A DNA stretch of 64,000 nucleotides from Dactylonectria macrodidyma. Taxonomy: Eukaryota; Ascomycota; Sordariomycetes; Hypocreales; Nectriaceae. The DNA lies in the NCBI GenBank assembly GCA_020744425.1, contig JAGMUV010000006.1:2046001-2110000 (forward strand), read 5' to 3'. Within the stretch, counting starts at the first letter, position 1. The number at the start of each line of letters is the position of its first letter. The notes beneath the pieces are model-generated. The model did not search any database. It had not been told where the DNA came from and was given only the letters and a program-made list of their open reading frames with translations. Positions 11,653-23,646 of this stretch are shown in pieces. A program made the translations under genes and the position numbers.

Positions 11653-13835
11653 GGCTCTAGATCCGTTGGGTTCGTTGATATTAGGTTGAATCCTGGCCGG
11701 GGTAGCCTAGTCCAGTCCCTTAAGTAGTCAATCCGTTCTGGTAACTAGGCAAGCGTCTCGTGACGTCGGAGGTGGGCAAGTGTAGAGCAATAGTCACAAG
11801 TCAGAGTTTATGAAAGCGAGGACTCGAGGGATTTCCGTATTATGAGAGGGAAAACAGTCGACTGATCCCCCAGTTCATACCCAGGGGGTTCGTTTTGTTG
11901 GATATCGAACGGTCCAAAGGATTCAGGTGGGTGAGATGGGGGCCAGATGCAGTGAGCCAGACGAAGACGCAATTGCTAATTCAGGAGCACAATTCGGCTC
12001 CAGTCAGCTCAGGGCAGAGAGACAAAGACATGGCCCAGTGCGACAGTCTGATAGGTAGGTGGTGACGAGAGAAAGGAAGCCGATGGAGTGTGACGAGAAT
12101 GAGGCGACGAGCGGGCTTTTACAGCACAAATGATGGCCACCGACCGCAAGGCAAGTGTCAGACAGTTGGTCAGATAAAACAGCCAGGTCGACAGACAAGA
12201 GCCAGAGTGCAGGTGAGAAGTGAGGGAGGAGGCAACTAGTTGGCGCCACGGTGGATGGGTATTGGGATAGATCGTCGTTGCTCCGCAAGACTTCCAATCA
12301 ACCGCCAAGACGCAGAGCCACACGTTTTTCAGCCCTTGCTTTCCCTCGCTCGAATTGTCGCTCGCATTGTCTCACTCATTGCTGCCTTTTCTTTCTTTCC
12401 ATGTCTCTCTCCAGGGCCCTCAAGCCTCATAGCGCCCAGCGTAGCCGCGGCCTCACCATCCCCGGATAGGATCAGACTATTGCAACGCCTTCGCGCATTG
12501 CCGCCGCCCCGTTCCTCTCCTAAATCGCCCTGACAAGGCATATTACTCATGGTACAACACATAGTGCGTATCCGGCACTAGAGCCTGCATCTGCCAAGTG
12601 AAAGCTTCCCTGGGACAGAGTAGACTCAGCCTCACCGGTGCTCACCACAGGCGCTCAGCAAGCCCCTTCAGTGTGACAATTGCTCGAATGGGTAGCATGA
12701 AAGCAGCCAGTCACTTTACAACGGTGCAGCTGTCTCCGTAAGCCAACAAATCCCAGCTCCCAGAGCTCAGAAGCCCCACGGATGCCCATGGCCGCTGGAG
12801 CCCAAATCGCTCCAGAGATCGCGAATGATGTGCGTCGAAGGTCCCAGGTCCCAGGTCCCAGGTCCAAGGTCCAAGGTCCAAGGCCCAAGGGGGGGTAGGC
12901 CAAGCCGAGTTCGCCCAGCTCGCGCTGCGAAAGCCCCAAAAGAGATAGCTGAACGGGCGAGAGGGGATCTGGCGCCTAGCGTTGCAGCTTACCTCTACTA
13001 GTTCCATGCAGCAACGGTCGCTACTCGGCGCTGATTGGATGCCTAACTGGCTAGTTGCAGGCATGTCTCTTGAGCGAAATTCCGGTGGAGGCAATGGTCG
13101 CCGGCGGTGCAACCTGATGAGAGGGCGAGAGGGCATTTGCGAGAAAGAAGCAAGACACATAAGACATACTATGAGGCCGGTTGGTAAATTGGCATTGCAG
13201 CATCTGTACGAACACGAGGTGGAGAACCGTAGGAAATCCAAGGACTCAGAAGAAGTTAGTTGAGACCAGATTGAACTTGGCTTGAAGCCAGTAGACGATC
13301 TAACTCGCCCATCGATTTGGTAGATAGTCAATGACGAGATGATGATCACAGGTCGCGATTGCCCGAGGATCGGCAACCGGACAAAGACACGGCAATTTGA
13401 AAGGAAGTGCCAGCCCCCTTGCCGCTCCGCGGGCAGGTACGTACCTAATTCCGTGGTAACTTGGGTAGCTTCCCGAGCCGTAACCCTAACCCTGGGAAAC
13501 GGGCTCATTAAAAAAAAAACGACCTGTCAACTCATTTCAGCCTCATCGAGTCCACAACACTGTCAATACAAAATACAGACCCTAATTCTAGGCCTTGATT
13601 CTAAGACATCACGATCAGCACAGTCCCTAGCGCTACTTATTTTACATGCAGCCTCTGTCTTTGAATCCTCACCTAAGACCACGCGTGGTTGGATTGGTGA
13701 CATCTCGAATAGCCCCAGCTGGCTGCATTAACCCAAGCCAACTAGCATCCCGTGCATATCTGACCAGAACATGGCTGAACTCTGTCATATTCCTCGTCTA
13801 TTGTTCTTACACTCAGGCCTTGACGCGAGCCCTTT
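11653..13835. other. 2.2-kb intergenic region with minisatellite and telomere-like octamer
   Basis: This is the promoter side of the membrane glycoprotein gene and the 3' side of the peroxisomal ABC gene. It contains a 7-bp tandem repeat at 12841-12889 and a CCCTAACCCT stretch at 13484-13493. Open frames here are non-conserved and overlap on both strands. No gene is supported. Confidence 0.5.
12841..12889 (+). repeat. 7-bp tandem repeat (GTCCCAG x3, GTCCAAG x3, GCCCAAG)
   Basis: Seven uninterrupted heptamers fall in two sequence classes, read directly from the sequence. The repeat lies in intergenic DNA. Confidence 0.95.
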
Positions 13836-16450
13836 CTATGGCTGATCCACAACCTCGGTGTCCACCTCTACCATCTCCGCTGACTCACCCATGGATTCTG
13901 GTGCGGCAAGTTCCTCGCCTTTTTCCGTCCACACCGCCGCCAGCTCAGTCTCGATCTCCTCTCGCCGCTTCTTCCACTCGTCAACTTGCGCCAATCGCTC
14001 CCGGAGGTCATGCAGTTCCTTCTCCACCTGCAACTTCTCCCGCTCTGTTCCTATGCGTTCAAACTCCCACTCGTCTCCGCGCTCTCCCATTCCCAAAATG
14101 AGGTTGTAAGTGTGATACTTCTTGAGCGAGGCACGTGTTGAGATGGTGATGAGAGCTTAGTGATGTTAGTTGTGGCCTCCAATGAGAAAAGAGCTGAGTG
14201 AACTTACTGATACCCTTCTCTTTGCAGGTCTCATAGAGCAGGCCTTCGACGTCGCTAGAAACGGCACTCGTACCCTCGTCGATGATAGCGTACTGTGGCT
14301 CGTGGTACAACAGCCGTGCAAATCCCATTCTTTGCTTCTCACCGCCGCTCAGGACGTCTTTCCACTCCTTTCGAGTATCCCATCCACCCTCACGATCGGG
14401 GAGATATCCGAGTCGTGCCTCGTCCAAAATCCTCTTCAAGTCATCCTCGGACTTTCGCTTCTCCCGCATGTCCACATGGCCGTCGGGGTAGATGACCTGG
14501 TCACGCAACGTACCAGGGCTAAGATACGGTCTCTGAGGGAGACACATGATACCATCCTGGCCGATATCCTTAGGTCGACTCACCAATCCTCGGTACACGG
14601 GCCACAAGCCAGCAAGGATCCTAGCGATGGCCGTCTTCCCCACACCGTTGGGCCCGGAAATCTAACAAGGGTCAGCCTGATAACGCATGATATTTCAGCC
14701 ACGACTTACCAACAGGTGCTCGCCGCTTCTAACGACAATGGACAAGGATTCAAGCAACTCTTCACCACCTTGTGGCCAAAGACCAGGTGCCACGACTGGC
14801 ACATGTTCGAAACGAACTCCGTCGAATCCTTTCTGGATAGTGCCTTGGACATCTGAAAGCGAATACAGCTCGTTTTGGCCAGTCCGCAGGTGGTAGGCAT
14901 CAGCGTGCACCCGGTGAAGGGTGGAGATGAGCGTGTACACCCGGCTGGTGTATCCCGCCAACTCTGCCAGGTCCTTAATCGAGTACATCATTCGGCCACC
15001 GGCGTCGGCGAGTGAGAGCATAAGTCGCTTGTTCGTGATGAAGTCCTTCATGCGGTTTCGCTCTCGCCCTCCCCGTATACCATTCTCAAGCATCTCTGCC
15101 GCGCCTCCCATTCCACCCCATGCGGGCAGGAAGACTGGCAAGGAAGACAATAGATACCCGTAAGCGCTCCAACTGTACTTGAGGATGAAGTCCTCAAGGA
15201 TGTTATACCGGATCTTGAGCATGTAGATCCCCTCCATCCATGACTTTAATGACTTAAATTCCCGGTTCAAAAACGTCTTCTCCATGTCCGCTCCGCCGTA
15301 GAATGCCACCTCCTCCGCATTGGCGATTAGTCGAGCATGTAAGCTTCGGAAGTCGCCCTCTTTCCGACCTTCAACGGCTTTCAGTTTTCCAAAAGGCGGA
15401 GATAATCGTCGGAGGATGCTAGCTGTCAGGAAATAGTTGCTCATGAGGCCAGTGATAGCCAAGGGTCCGAGTGATCGATAGAGCTGATAGTTGAAGACAC
15501 ACAAGTCCACGAATGGTTTGCCAAGTGATGAGTAAATGTTTGCTGCCGAGGAGCAGAACAACGTGAGATCCTGAGTAATGAATTGGTCTGCGCCTTGGCC
15601 GACACCTCCATCCAAATTTGAAAGTTTGTAGTAGTTGAGGTTGTCGTTGAGATATAGATCATGTATGTAGCGGGTGAGCCGAGTTCGGAACGCAATGGAG
15701 ACCTTGGACTCGAGATACTTGATCATGGCATTGGTGTATGAAGCAAACCCTCCGAGGCCGCACCACTGGATATTGTAAGTAAGGCGTTCAGTCAAGCTTG
15801 CTGACGTGGTGGGATAATACCTTTACAAGTCCCAGCAAAAATTGCTTGCCGTTTCCCGCTACCAAATCTCTGACGATTGCACCATCCAGGCGAGCAACCA
15901 CCAGCGACAGATACGTTCGCAGCATCAAGAACATGCCGTGACTTACAAGTAATCCCGCTTCCTTACTCGACCACCTGGGAATCATGATACTCATTAAGCT
16001 CAGGAACTGGTGCAGGAAAGCAAGATTGAGCCCGGGTTTCGTTTGCGCCGATGGGACCGTCCCATCGCGGAGGCCAGACACCCGCGGAGGGTTGAGAAAG
16101 AGACGGCGATGTGCATCAAACGTAAGTGGCTTGGTAGGTCGGATAACGACTTTGGAGGTGCTGTCCTTGTAGGGAACGTAGATGGTACGCGAACCATCTT
16201 TGTTATGTAACCACGAATTGGTGCGGAGGAGCTTGCGGCCCTGTTCCCGCTCTTCTCGCCGGTTCTTCCACCATCGTCGTCCGCCTGCCGCACCAAGGAT
16301 AATGGAAATAGCGAGGGCCAGTGTCGCGAGGATGCGCGATGTGCGAGAAGTTCCTCGCAACTTGGACTTGATACGGCCGGTCCATTTCTCGGTAAAGGCC
16401 GCCAGCAGCTGCTCGGCGGCGGTAAGCCGCAGAGTCGATTGCGCACCCAT
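13836..16450 (-). CDS. Peroxisomal ABC half-transporter (ABCD / Pxa family)
   Basis: There are four exons: 16450-15821, 15765-14710, 14661-14208 and 14155-13836, giving 819 residues. It is a half transporter: an N-terminal membrane anchor (about 40-60), a transmembrane domain with the ABCD loop NAEEVAFYGG (359-368), then one nucleotide-binding domain. Walker A is GPNGVGKT (565-572), the signature LSGGEKQ (666-672) and Walker B YAIIDE (686-691). The position of the usual switch histidine reads ITISTRASL, so the H-loop histidine appears absent. The C-terminus is a coiled-coil-like acidic tail. ABCD proteins pair to import long-chain acyl-CoA into peroxisomes for beta-oxidation. I cannot tell whether this is the Pxa1 or Pxa2 partner; the degenerate H-loop suggests an asymmetric site. 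Confidence 0.9.
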
Positions 16451-19400
16451 ATGCGATGACCACGGATCCGTCGACGATGCTGAGGTCTTGATTGTGGTAG
16501 CTCCTCGATGCAGCGTCCCACGCCTGGATTACCAACTCTCCGTGGCCTCAAAAATGCCACTCCCCCATGGAGCGAAGGTTGGTTTGAGGAGCCTGGACGG
16601 GAATGGAATCACAGAGTTGAGTGGAACACGTCAAGAATGTCGTGAACGTTCGCGCAGGTGTGGGTGAGCAAAGCGACGGAAGCGGACTGGAACGTAGTGG
16701 ATGTAGGTGTGGACGTGGTGCCTCAATGAAGCTGCGCATGTGTGGTTGAGGAGTGTATCATGGCATGTGAAGACGGCTTCCGAGGCACGCGCACATGCGA
16801 CTACCACCACAAACCAACCACGGCAACTGTTCTGCAACTGCACCGCGTCTGACGAAAGCAGCCAAGCGTGGCGCCCAGCTCGGGAATGACGCCACGAGGC
16901 GCCCCTTGTGAGGCCAGTCACATGATGGGACAATTGGGGCTCCACTGGGGAACTGCACAAAAGCCTGGGGAAACACGGGGGGAGCTTGATGATGAGGGGA
17001 GAGCTTTGGGGGTTAGGCAGGCAGACATGTGCTGAGCGAGAATATTGGAGGGTGCTGGTTGGTTGGGACGGGTGGCGAATTGTGTGCTAACCGAAGGTGG
17101 AAGCGTCGCGAAACCCGACTCATCGCAGGCGTCTTACCCTAGAGCAGGATATGAAGGGTTGAAGCATAGATATTCATCAACGGGCTCCACGCGTTGTTTA
17201 TTTTAGCTAAAGGGACGATAGTTGAGGTTTTCATCCTCAATTCGGTTCCCTTACTCAACGGGCTGGAATTTGGGATCCGGCATAACGCATTGCCTTGCTT
17301 GTGGCGATATCCGCGCATCAAATTGTTGAAATAATTATCTACTCGTCATCTAAGCTTCCCAGATCTGAAGCCGGCGCGGGATGGCCCGGTCTAGACCTTA
17401 CAGATGGAGCAAGGGACACGCGGATCCATCAGATCTGACAGCGTCAGAAACAGTTTCCACATTCTAAGCAATCCGTACACAGAGACAATCCTATGAGGAT
17501 TCGGCGAATAGCGACGTGAGGCTCTGCGTCTGGTGTCGCAGACTCAGATATACCGTGCCTGTCACCAAAGCGTGCAGTGGCTAACCGAATTGAACAAAGC
17601 CGGTATGGAGTGGATGAACAGGCCATCTAGGTTGTCGCCGGTGTTTAGATGTTGATGAAGCACGGTCGCGTACCTCTAAAGGCCGCTGGCATGGGGGATC
17701 AAAACCCGGATATCTCGACTGGCCTGGCCTGTGCCAGTTCATCCATTCTACTTTATACGTACATGTCAGCTTTGCAGTGGCAGAAACTTGCGCTGTGCCA
17801 GCTTGACCATCTTCTTCATGGGTGTCTAAGAGGTCCAGGTCGCCGGGTCCCCATCACTAATCCAGCAAATCCACCGGCCTGCACTTTGTCAGCCACTGCC
17901 GATCCTAGCAACGCAGCTTCTTCAGATCGGATGCTGTGGAATCCCGTCCGTTGGCCCACGCTCTACTAAATCCCAGTTCCTTGCTGCTGGCCAAGGACGG
18001 CGGTCTCTCGACGCCTCACAGCCAATACTGAGCAGTTAAGGCAGGCGACGGAGAGGGTACGAGAGGGTGTGAGGGTGGTCTCAAAAAAGCCAGCCACAGA
18101 GGTTATGTAGGTTCCCTTGACTCGTCCGTCAAGCGGGCCATGCACCGATGGGGCATCACTGTCCCGGGCGCCAACACGGCCAATCAAGATGCCTTCACAG
18201 CGGCATCTCGTCTCGGGCGGGCAGGGGAGAAGGACCACCAGAATGGGGTTTATTGAGGGCCTACTGCTAGTAGCCACGGGGAATTCGCCGCGATGCAATG
18301 CATTGCCAACGGCCCCAGGTCCCCCAGGTCCCGGGTGCCTCTAAGCCTCTCAACTGCGACCAGCCGTGCAGATCTCACCCGCCCGTCCTCGGGTTGCCAC
18401 TGCAAGGGCTTGAGAGTGGCTTGAAAGTGGGAGCAAAAGTTCGAAGGTGTGGGCGGGCGACAAGTACCCGACCTGATCGTGTTAGTTGTGCACCTACCTA
18501 TCTTAGGGAGCTGGGGAGGTATGTAGCCGCTGCGACGCTGCCTATGAGAAGAGCGGAACATCAGTTAGAAGTTCACGAGCATGCGCGAATGCGGCCATGA
18601 CTGGCCCCGAGGGTTTATCAAGCCGCCGCCAGAGTTGATTGCCTCCTTTCTCTAATCGCTCGCTCCCGCGTCCCCGCTAGCGAAAGCCATCACCATACCA
18701 CGTCGTAGAATCATACCTGAACTTGACAATCTCATTTGGTCGGTGCCACATTGGGACTCGCTCAACAAGAAGCCAGAGAGGGGCCGAGGGAAACTGGGCT
18801 AGGGGCCATGGAGCGCGCGACTCGTTGCGACAGAGCACAGGGTGTCGCGAGGCTTGAGCTTTCATCACTCTTTCACTTGGCTCTCCCAAGTCTCTGTCCC
18901 CCTTCCCACCTTCCCACCTTCCCACAGGTTCGACCAGGGGATGGAGGCGCCGCACCGGCCATAGACCAAGGGTCGTGGGCCGCTGTGGCCCACCTTGAGC
19001 ATCCATGGGGAGGGTGTTAAGATGAGCTTGGCGGGCACCATCATTAGCGGAGATGACAGACATGAGCAAGCTTACTGCGCTATCGCGGGGCGCGTCGAGG
19101 GCCTGCGGCCCCACTGTGACCAGCCTGGTTACAGCAGTGGAAGCACAACGTGTGATAAGTTATATTGTGCACTGTCTGGGATAGCGATCTATTGCAGCTT
19201 GCACATTCCCGGCGGGCTAATCTCAGGACTAACCCCACTCACACCTCTCCTCTTACCCCCGTCGACTCCGTCGAGCCCACCTCGCAAAGCCCCAGCGCCC
19301 AGAAGTCCAGCACTCCAACAGTGCATCCAGAGTCCAGAGCCTAACACCTAATAGCAGCCACTGTCCAGCCCTTCAGAGTCCCCTGCTCGCACTGGGTCAC

Positions 19401-19913
19401 CCCGGTTCCAGCGCCAGCCAAAAGGCCGAATCCACGTTTAAAGGCAATCATTTCGCTTGCGCCGCCAACTACTCTGAGCCTCCGATCCGCCCAGTCTCTT
19501 GCCTCCGTTTTCCGTCTCCCGTCTCCCGTCCCTCCTCCTCCTCACCGAGCTCCATCCCGACCGACGCGATCCCCGTTCTAAACTCCCGTTTGCGGCAGCA
19601 TCCTCGACGAGTTCTTCGACAAGACACTCGTTCATTCTCCAGCGCGCTTTGTGCTGCGAGCCGTCCGCTCCCTCTGTATCTTTCGCTCTCGCTCTTCAGC
19701 GCCTCGTCCCAGCCACCCCAGCATCGACCAGCAGCGCTGCAATTCTAGACGACAATTCTCCTCTCGCCTCCATCCAACTTCCGTCACTAGCCTTCTCGAT
19801 TTTCACCCGACTGCATCGTTTCCGATTGCGCCGCAGGCCTCCACGGGCCGACAACAAAATTGTTAGAGGGCCGAGGAGCATTTGGGGCAGCTTTTGAGGC
19901 CTGGGTTACCGAC
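16451..19913. other. 3.5-kb intergenic region and start of PSR1 leader
   Basis: No convincing gene is seen. It holds the ABC transporter promoter at one end and the CT-rich leader of the Psr1-type phosphatase at the other (from about 19480). Short repeats include CCTTCCCA x3 at 18901-18924 and two CCCCCAGGT-like units near 18312-18333. Confidence 0.5.
18901..18924 (+). repeat. 8-bp tandem repeat CCTTCCCA x3
   Basis: Three perfect copies are seen directly in an intergenic pyrimidine-rich stretch. Confidence 0.9.
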
Positions 19914-20190
19914 GTGAGTAACGCTTTTCCTCGCACAACGGAAGGTGTTTTGTGGCGGGTTCTGGTCACCGTCATCCTTTATTCCGTGGACGCGAGAATA
20001 GCCGGCAAGGGCTTTTCTCACGCATTTCATTATCCACAGAAGGAAGTGTCTCGCATCCATCCCCGGGGCTTGAGGTGGTGGCTATTTTTCGAAAACGCGC
20101 TCCAGACGGGCATTAACGCCCAGTTTCGCACCCTTGGCGATGGAGTCAGGGATTAAACTTTCACACCGACGGCTACTGACAAGACTTTAG
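19914..20190 (+). other. Probable intron in the 5' untranslated leader of PSR1
   Basis: A strong donor (GTGAGT at 19914) after a CT-rich leader and an acceptor (GACTTTAG ending at 20190), preceded by a CTACTGAC branch-like site, bracket 277 bp immediately upstream of the PSR1 ATG at 20204. Leader introns are frequent in fungal regulatory genes. This is inferred from splice signals alone. Confidence 0.45.
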
Positions 20191-20203
20191 AGCAAGAACG
20201 ATT

Positions 20204-21817
20204 ATGTCCGACAAACCCCAGCCTGTTAAATTGACGGACGAAATTCAACCTCAGAACCCCCCGGCTGATACTGAGATGGCTAAGGAGAAGGATCTCTTGT
20301 CGCCGGAGGATGGGACAAACGCCAAGAAGGGTCAAGGCCTCCTCTCAGTTCCATCCAGATCGTCATCGCAAAGGAACCAATCGTCACCGACATCGACGGG
20401 GTTGAGTGGGGCGACCGTCAGCGACTCGCGGAACAGCATCGGCAGTCGATCGAAAGACTCCAAAGGCAGCTTCCGGGGGAGGCGACGAAACGGCAGCACC
20501 TCCAGCAACAGGACGGGCGGAGACACAGAACCCACAAACACGCCCGTCAACTCTCAGCCAACATCCCCAGTTACCCCTCCACAAAAGAAAAAGAAGAAGA
20601 GCGGTGGCCTGTTCGCATTCCTTGGATGCTGCGGCACACCCGATAGCCCCAACACCGTCGACGGCAACGACCAAAACGTGCACAAGCTCGACAAACTACC
20701 CCAGCGACCAGCAACTGCGAAGTCGCGGACCCAGACTCCGCAAGAGCAACCGAAGCCGGTGACGGAGAAAGATCCGCAGCAGCCCCTTGCGACGACGGAG
20801 GAGTCTAAGGACGCGCCCGTCTCATCTGGCGCCACCGACAACGAAATCACCGTCGCGGAGCGAGAGAATAGGGAGTCGAAGCAGTCCATCCCTCCCGCAG
20901 TCACTGTAGAGCCCCCGAAGTCGCCTCCCGCGCCCGAGCTCCAGGACGAAGGAAACCAGGCAAACACCGCTGAAACCAGTGACGTTGATATGCGAGATGC
21001 TCCCGCATCTAATGCGGAAGAGGTGCCCGTAGCCGCCACCGCCGCCGCCGCCGATGAGCAGACCCAAACGATTCCGCCTCCGCCTCCTGGCCCTGGCCCC
21101 GCCCCGGTGTTGCCTGTTACCTTCGTAGAGGCCGGCCCTTCGGCACCACCCCCCGTGAAGTGGCTGTTGCCTCCTATTGCGCCAGAGCACAAGGGAAGAA
21201 AGTGCCTGGTTCTGGATTTGGACGAGACGCTGGTTCATAGTTCATTCAAGGTATGTCCCTCATCTATAACATGATGCGCGACTTGCGCTAATTAATCGAC
21301 TAGATCCTCCACCAAGCGGACTTCACCATCCCTGTGGAGATCGAAGGTAACTACCACAACGTCTACGTTATCAAGCGACCCGGCGTGGATGAGTTCATGA
21401 AGAGAGTCGGGGAGCTATACGAAGTGGTTGTCTTTACAGCGTCTGTCTCTAAGGTACGTCATTCCGATGCAGCTCCTAATCAGGCATCGGCTAACTAAAT
21501 GCTAGTATGGCGACCCTCTCCTGGATCAACTTGATATCCACAAAGTCGTCCATCATAGGCTATTCCGAGAGAGCTGCTACAACCACCAAGGCAATTACGT
21601 CAAGGATCTGTCACAAGTCGGCCGAGATCTCAAAGACACCATTATTATCGACAACTCACCCACTTCCTACATCTTCCATCCTCAACACGCCGTTCCCATC
21701 AGCAGTTGGTTCTCTGATGCTCATGACAACGAGCTTTTAGATTTGATTCCTGTTCTCGAAGACCTCGCTGGGCCCAACGTGGCCGATGTCAGTCTTGTCC
21801 TCGATGTCACTCTTTGA
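20204..21817 (+). CDS. PSR1: Psr1-type plasma-membrane phosphatase (FCP1/SCP/NIF family)
   Basis: There are three exons: 20204-21250, 21304-21453 and 21506-21817, giving 502 residues. The long N-terminal region is low-complexity (Ser, Pro, Ala; poly-Ala and poly-Pro at about 280-300). It contains a basic stretch [17 protein letters not shown] near residue 140, where the paired cysteines could be palmitoylated as in yeast Psr1/Psr2, although there they sit nearer the N-terminus. The C-terminal 170 residues form the NIF/HAD phosphatase domain. The catalytic DLDET is at 338-342, followed by [27 protein letters not shown], and [10 protein letters not shown] with the second conserved Asp. In yeast Psr1 acts with Whi2 in general stress response and sodium tolerance. 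Domain assignment is firm; the role is inferred by orthology. Confidence 0.94.
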
Positions 21818-22972
21818 GATACCATTGTTCTTCCCTTTACCACCACCACTACTACTTCTTTTTCTCTTTGTTAACCCCTTTTCTCACGATTCACAACACA
21901 CCTCGATCTGCAGAATTGCCATCATAGCGGAAGGCGTTTGGTTGAGAGCTTTCGTTCCCTGGTGTAGATGTACTACTGTCCTAATCTTACATAATTGGGC
22001 CTTGTTGGGAGGAACTGGTCCTCTACAAGCCGCTCAACTTCGCGCTTAGCATGAGACTTGTCGGACCCTCAACCAGCACAGAGACCTTCCGGAGAAGGCA
22101 TTGCCATCATATTCCACGGATTCGGGGCAAAAAGATGGAAATAAAAAGCACGGGACGGCTGCTAGAGGAAGCACAAGACTCATTGACCCCATGGGATGGA
22201 TATGTTGTTGGGATATGGGAGGTCGCGTGTATGCTCTGGCAGGCGAGAGACAGGCGAATCCATCTTGGGAAAAGATGCTCTTGGTCCGCTCTCAAGGCAG
22301 CGGGGGTGTCTGGGCAGGAAGTGGGTTCCCCGAATTGGCCACCGGGGTGGAAGGCCCGTCTCTGGGGACGGGATATTGCGATTCCATTTGTCTCATGGTT
22401 TGCGTCTTGATTCTGCTTCATTTCTTGTTCTTTTTGAATTATACACCCTCATACATGACGGGTCTGCGAGCAGACTCTGGAGCGAGCAAGAGAGCGTTGT
22501 GTTGATGCATTAAAAGATCAGCAGATGTGGAGGCTTCCGCCGTCTCTTCTATACATAGTCTCCTCAAATTGTAAAACCCCCTGCCAAAAGCGATTGTTAT
22601 AATACCACAGTTGAACCTGTGACTAATAAACCAAGTACCTGATTCATTGACTCACCTTTTCATTGACTCTGACCACTATTCCTTTCGAGCTTCCGGAACC
22701 CAACCATGGGGTACTTACCTGCCTTCCTAGTGCGGAGGCCAAGGGAAGTCAAAGCTTAGAGGGCGGAAAAATGTTTGGCCGGTGGCCTCCTTTCTGGCGA
22801 AGGTGGCCTCAACTGACTCCCATTCGGGGGCCATAATTTCGCCAGCCAGCTTGCCATCTTGGATCCAATCCATCATTGCACCCTCTCCTTCTTTTCGCGC
22901 CCATTCGACCTTTGAATCCTGCAGCGATTCTCTGTCACCCTCATTTTACAACAATACACCAAGTTCTTCATA
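21818..22972. other. Intergenic region between PSR1 and SBH1
   Basis: This holds the 3' region of PSR1 and the promoter of SBH1. Overlapping short frames on both strands near 22050-22510 have no recognisable features. No gene is supported. Confidence 0.5.
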
Positions 22973-23646
22973 ATGGTACGCGCACCCGATTATGGACCTC
23001 CGAACGCTGTCGAGCAATTGTACCTGGTCGCGACACGACAGCTTAGCGTCGCAAACAACGGGGAGCTATCATAGCTGCGCTTTTGCTCGAGCGACTTGGG
23101 GCTATTCGCGATGACCTCTACCACATCTGGTCAAATCAGCTAACGTAACGCTTGCAGTCTTCCCCTCGCCCTTCCTCTCCCGATAACGCCGCTGCCAGCG
23201 GTGCCGCCATCGGCCGCCCATCCTCCCCTGCCGCTCCTGGTGGTCCCCGTACTGCCATCCGACGACGTGCCGCTGCCGACCAGAAGGAGAAGATTGCCAA
23301 TGTCCGACCAAGCAGCACCCGAGCTGCTGGCGCTGGCGGATCTAGCAGCACCATGCTGCGTACGTTTCCCTTGCTACCCCCTGTCGAACTTGGTCGCGTG
23401 TCATGACGTCCTTGTTCGTGACGGCTTGTTGGACGTGTTGCTAACAGAATACAGGACTCTACACTGACGAATCTCCCGGCCTGAAGGTCGACCCCGTCGT
23501 TGTTCTTGTCCTGTCCCTGGTGTTCATCTTCAGTGTTGTTGCCCTCCACAGTACGTTTCATCATCCTCTCTGCGCAGCCTCTCACACCAGCAATACTGAC
23601 CCGTGTTGCAGTCATTGCTAAGATCACCCGAAAATTCTCGAGCTAA
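22973..23646 (+). CDS. SBH1: Sec61 translocon beta subunit (Sbh1), ATG-only first exon
   Basis: There are four coding exons: 22973-22975, 23158-23359, 23455-23550 and 23612-23646, giving 111 residues. The first coding exon is just the ATG, followed at once by GTACGC. The 182-bp intron ends TTGCAG, and the protein resumes as SSPRPSSP. The body is a Ser/Pro/Ala-rich cytosolic segment, a conserved YTDESPGLKVDP motif, one tail-anchoring membrane helix (VVVLVLSLVFIFSVVALHII) and a short basic end (AKITRKFSS). This is the standard Sec61-beta layout. It associates with Sec61/Sss1 in the ER protein-conducting channel. Start choice rests on the splice signals and the conserved short family N-terminus. 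Confidence 0.93.

Noticed and set aside
12711..13508. 265-codon minus-strand frame over the heptamer repeat
   Set aside because: Its WDLGPGTWDL-like stretch is simply the translated minisatellite; no other protein feature.
20554..21192. 212-codon minus-strand frame rich in Gly/Ser/Ala
   Set aside because: Antisense shadow of the low-complexity PSR1 N-terminus.
13836..23646. A secondary-metabolite or functional gene cluster
   Set aside because: Neighbours (ABCD transporter, Psr1, Sec61-beta) are unrelated housekeeping genes without a backbone enzyme.
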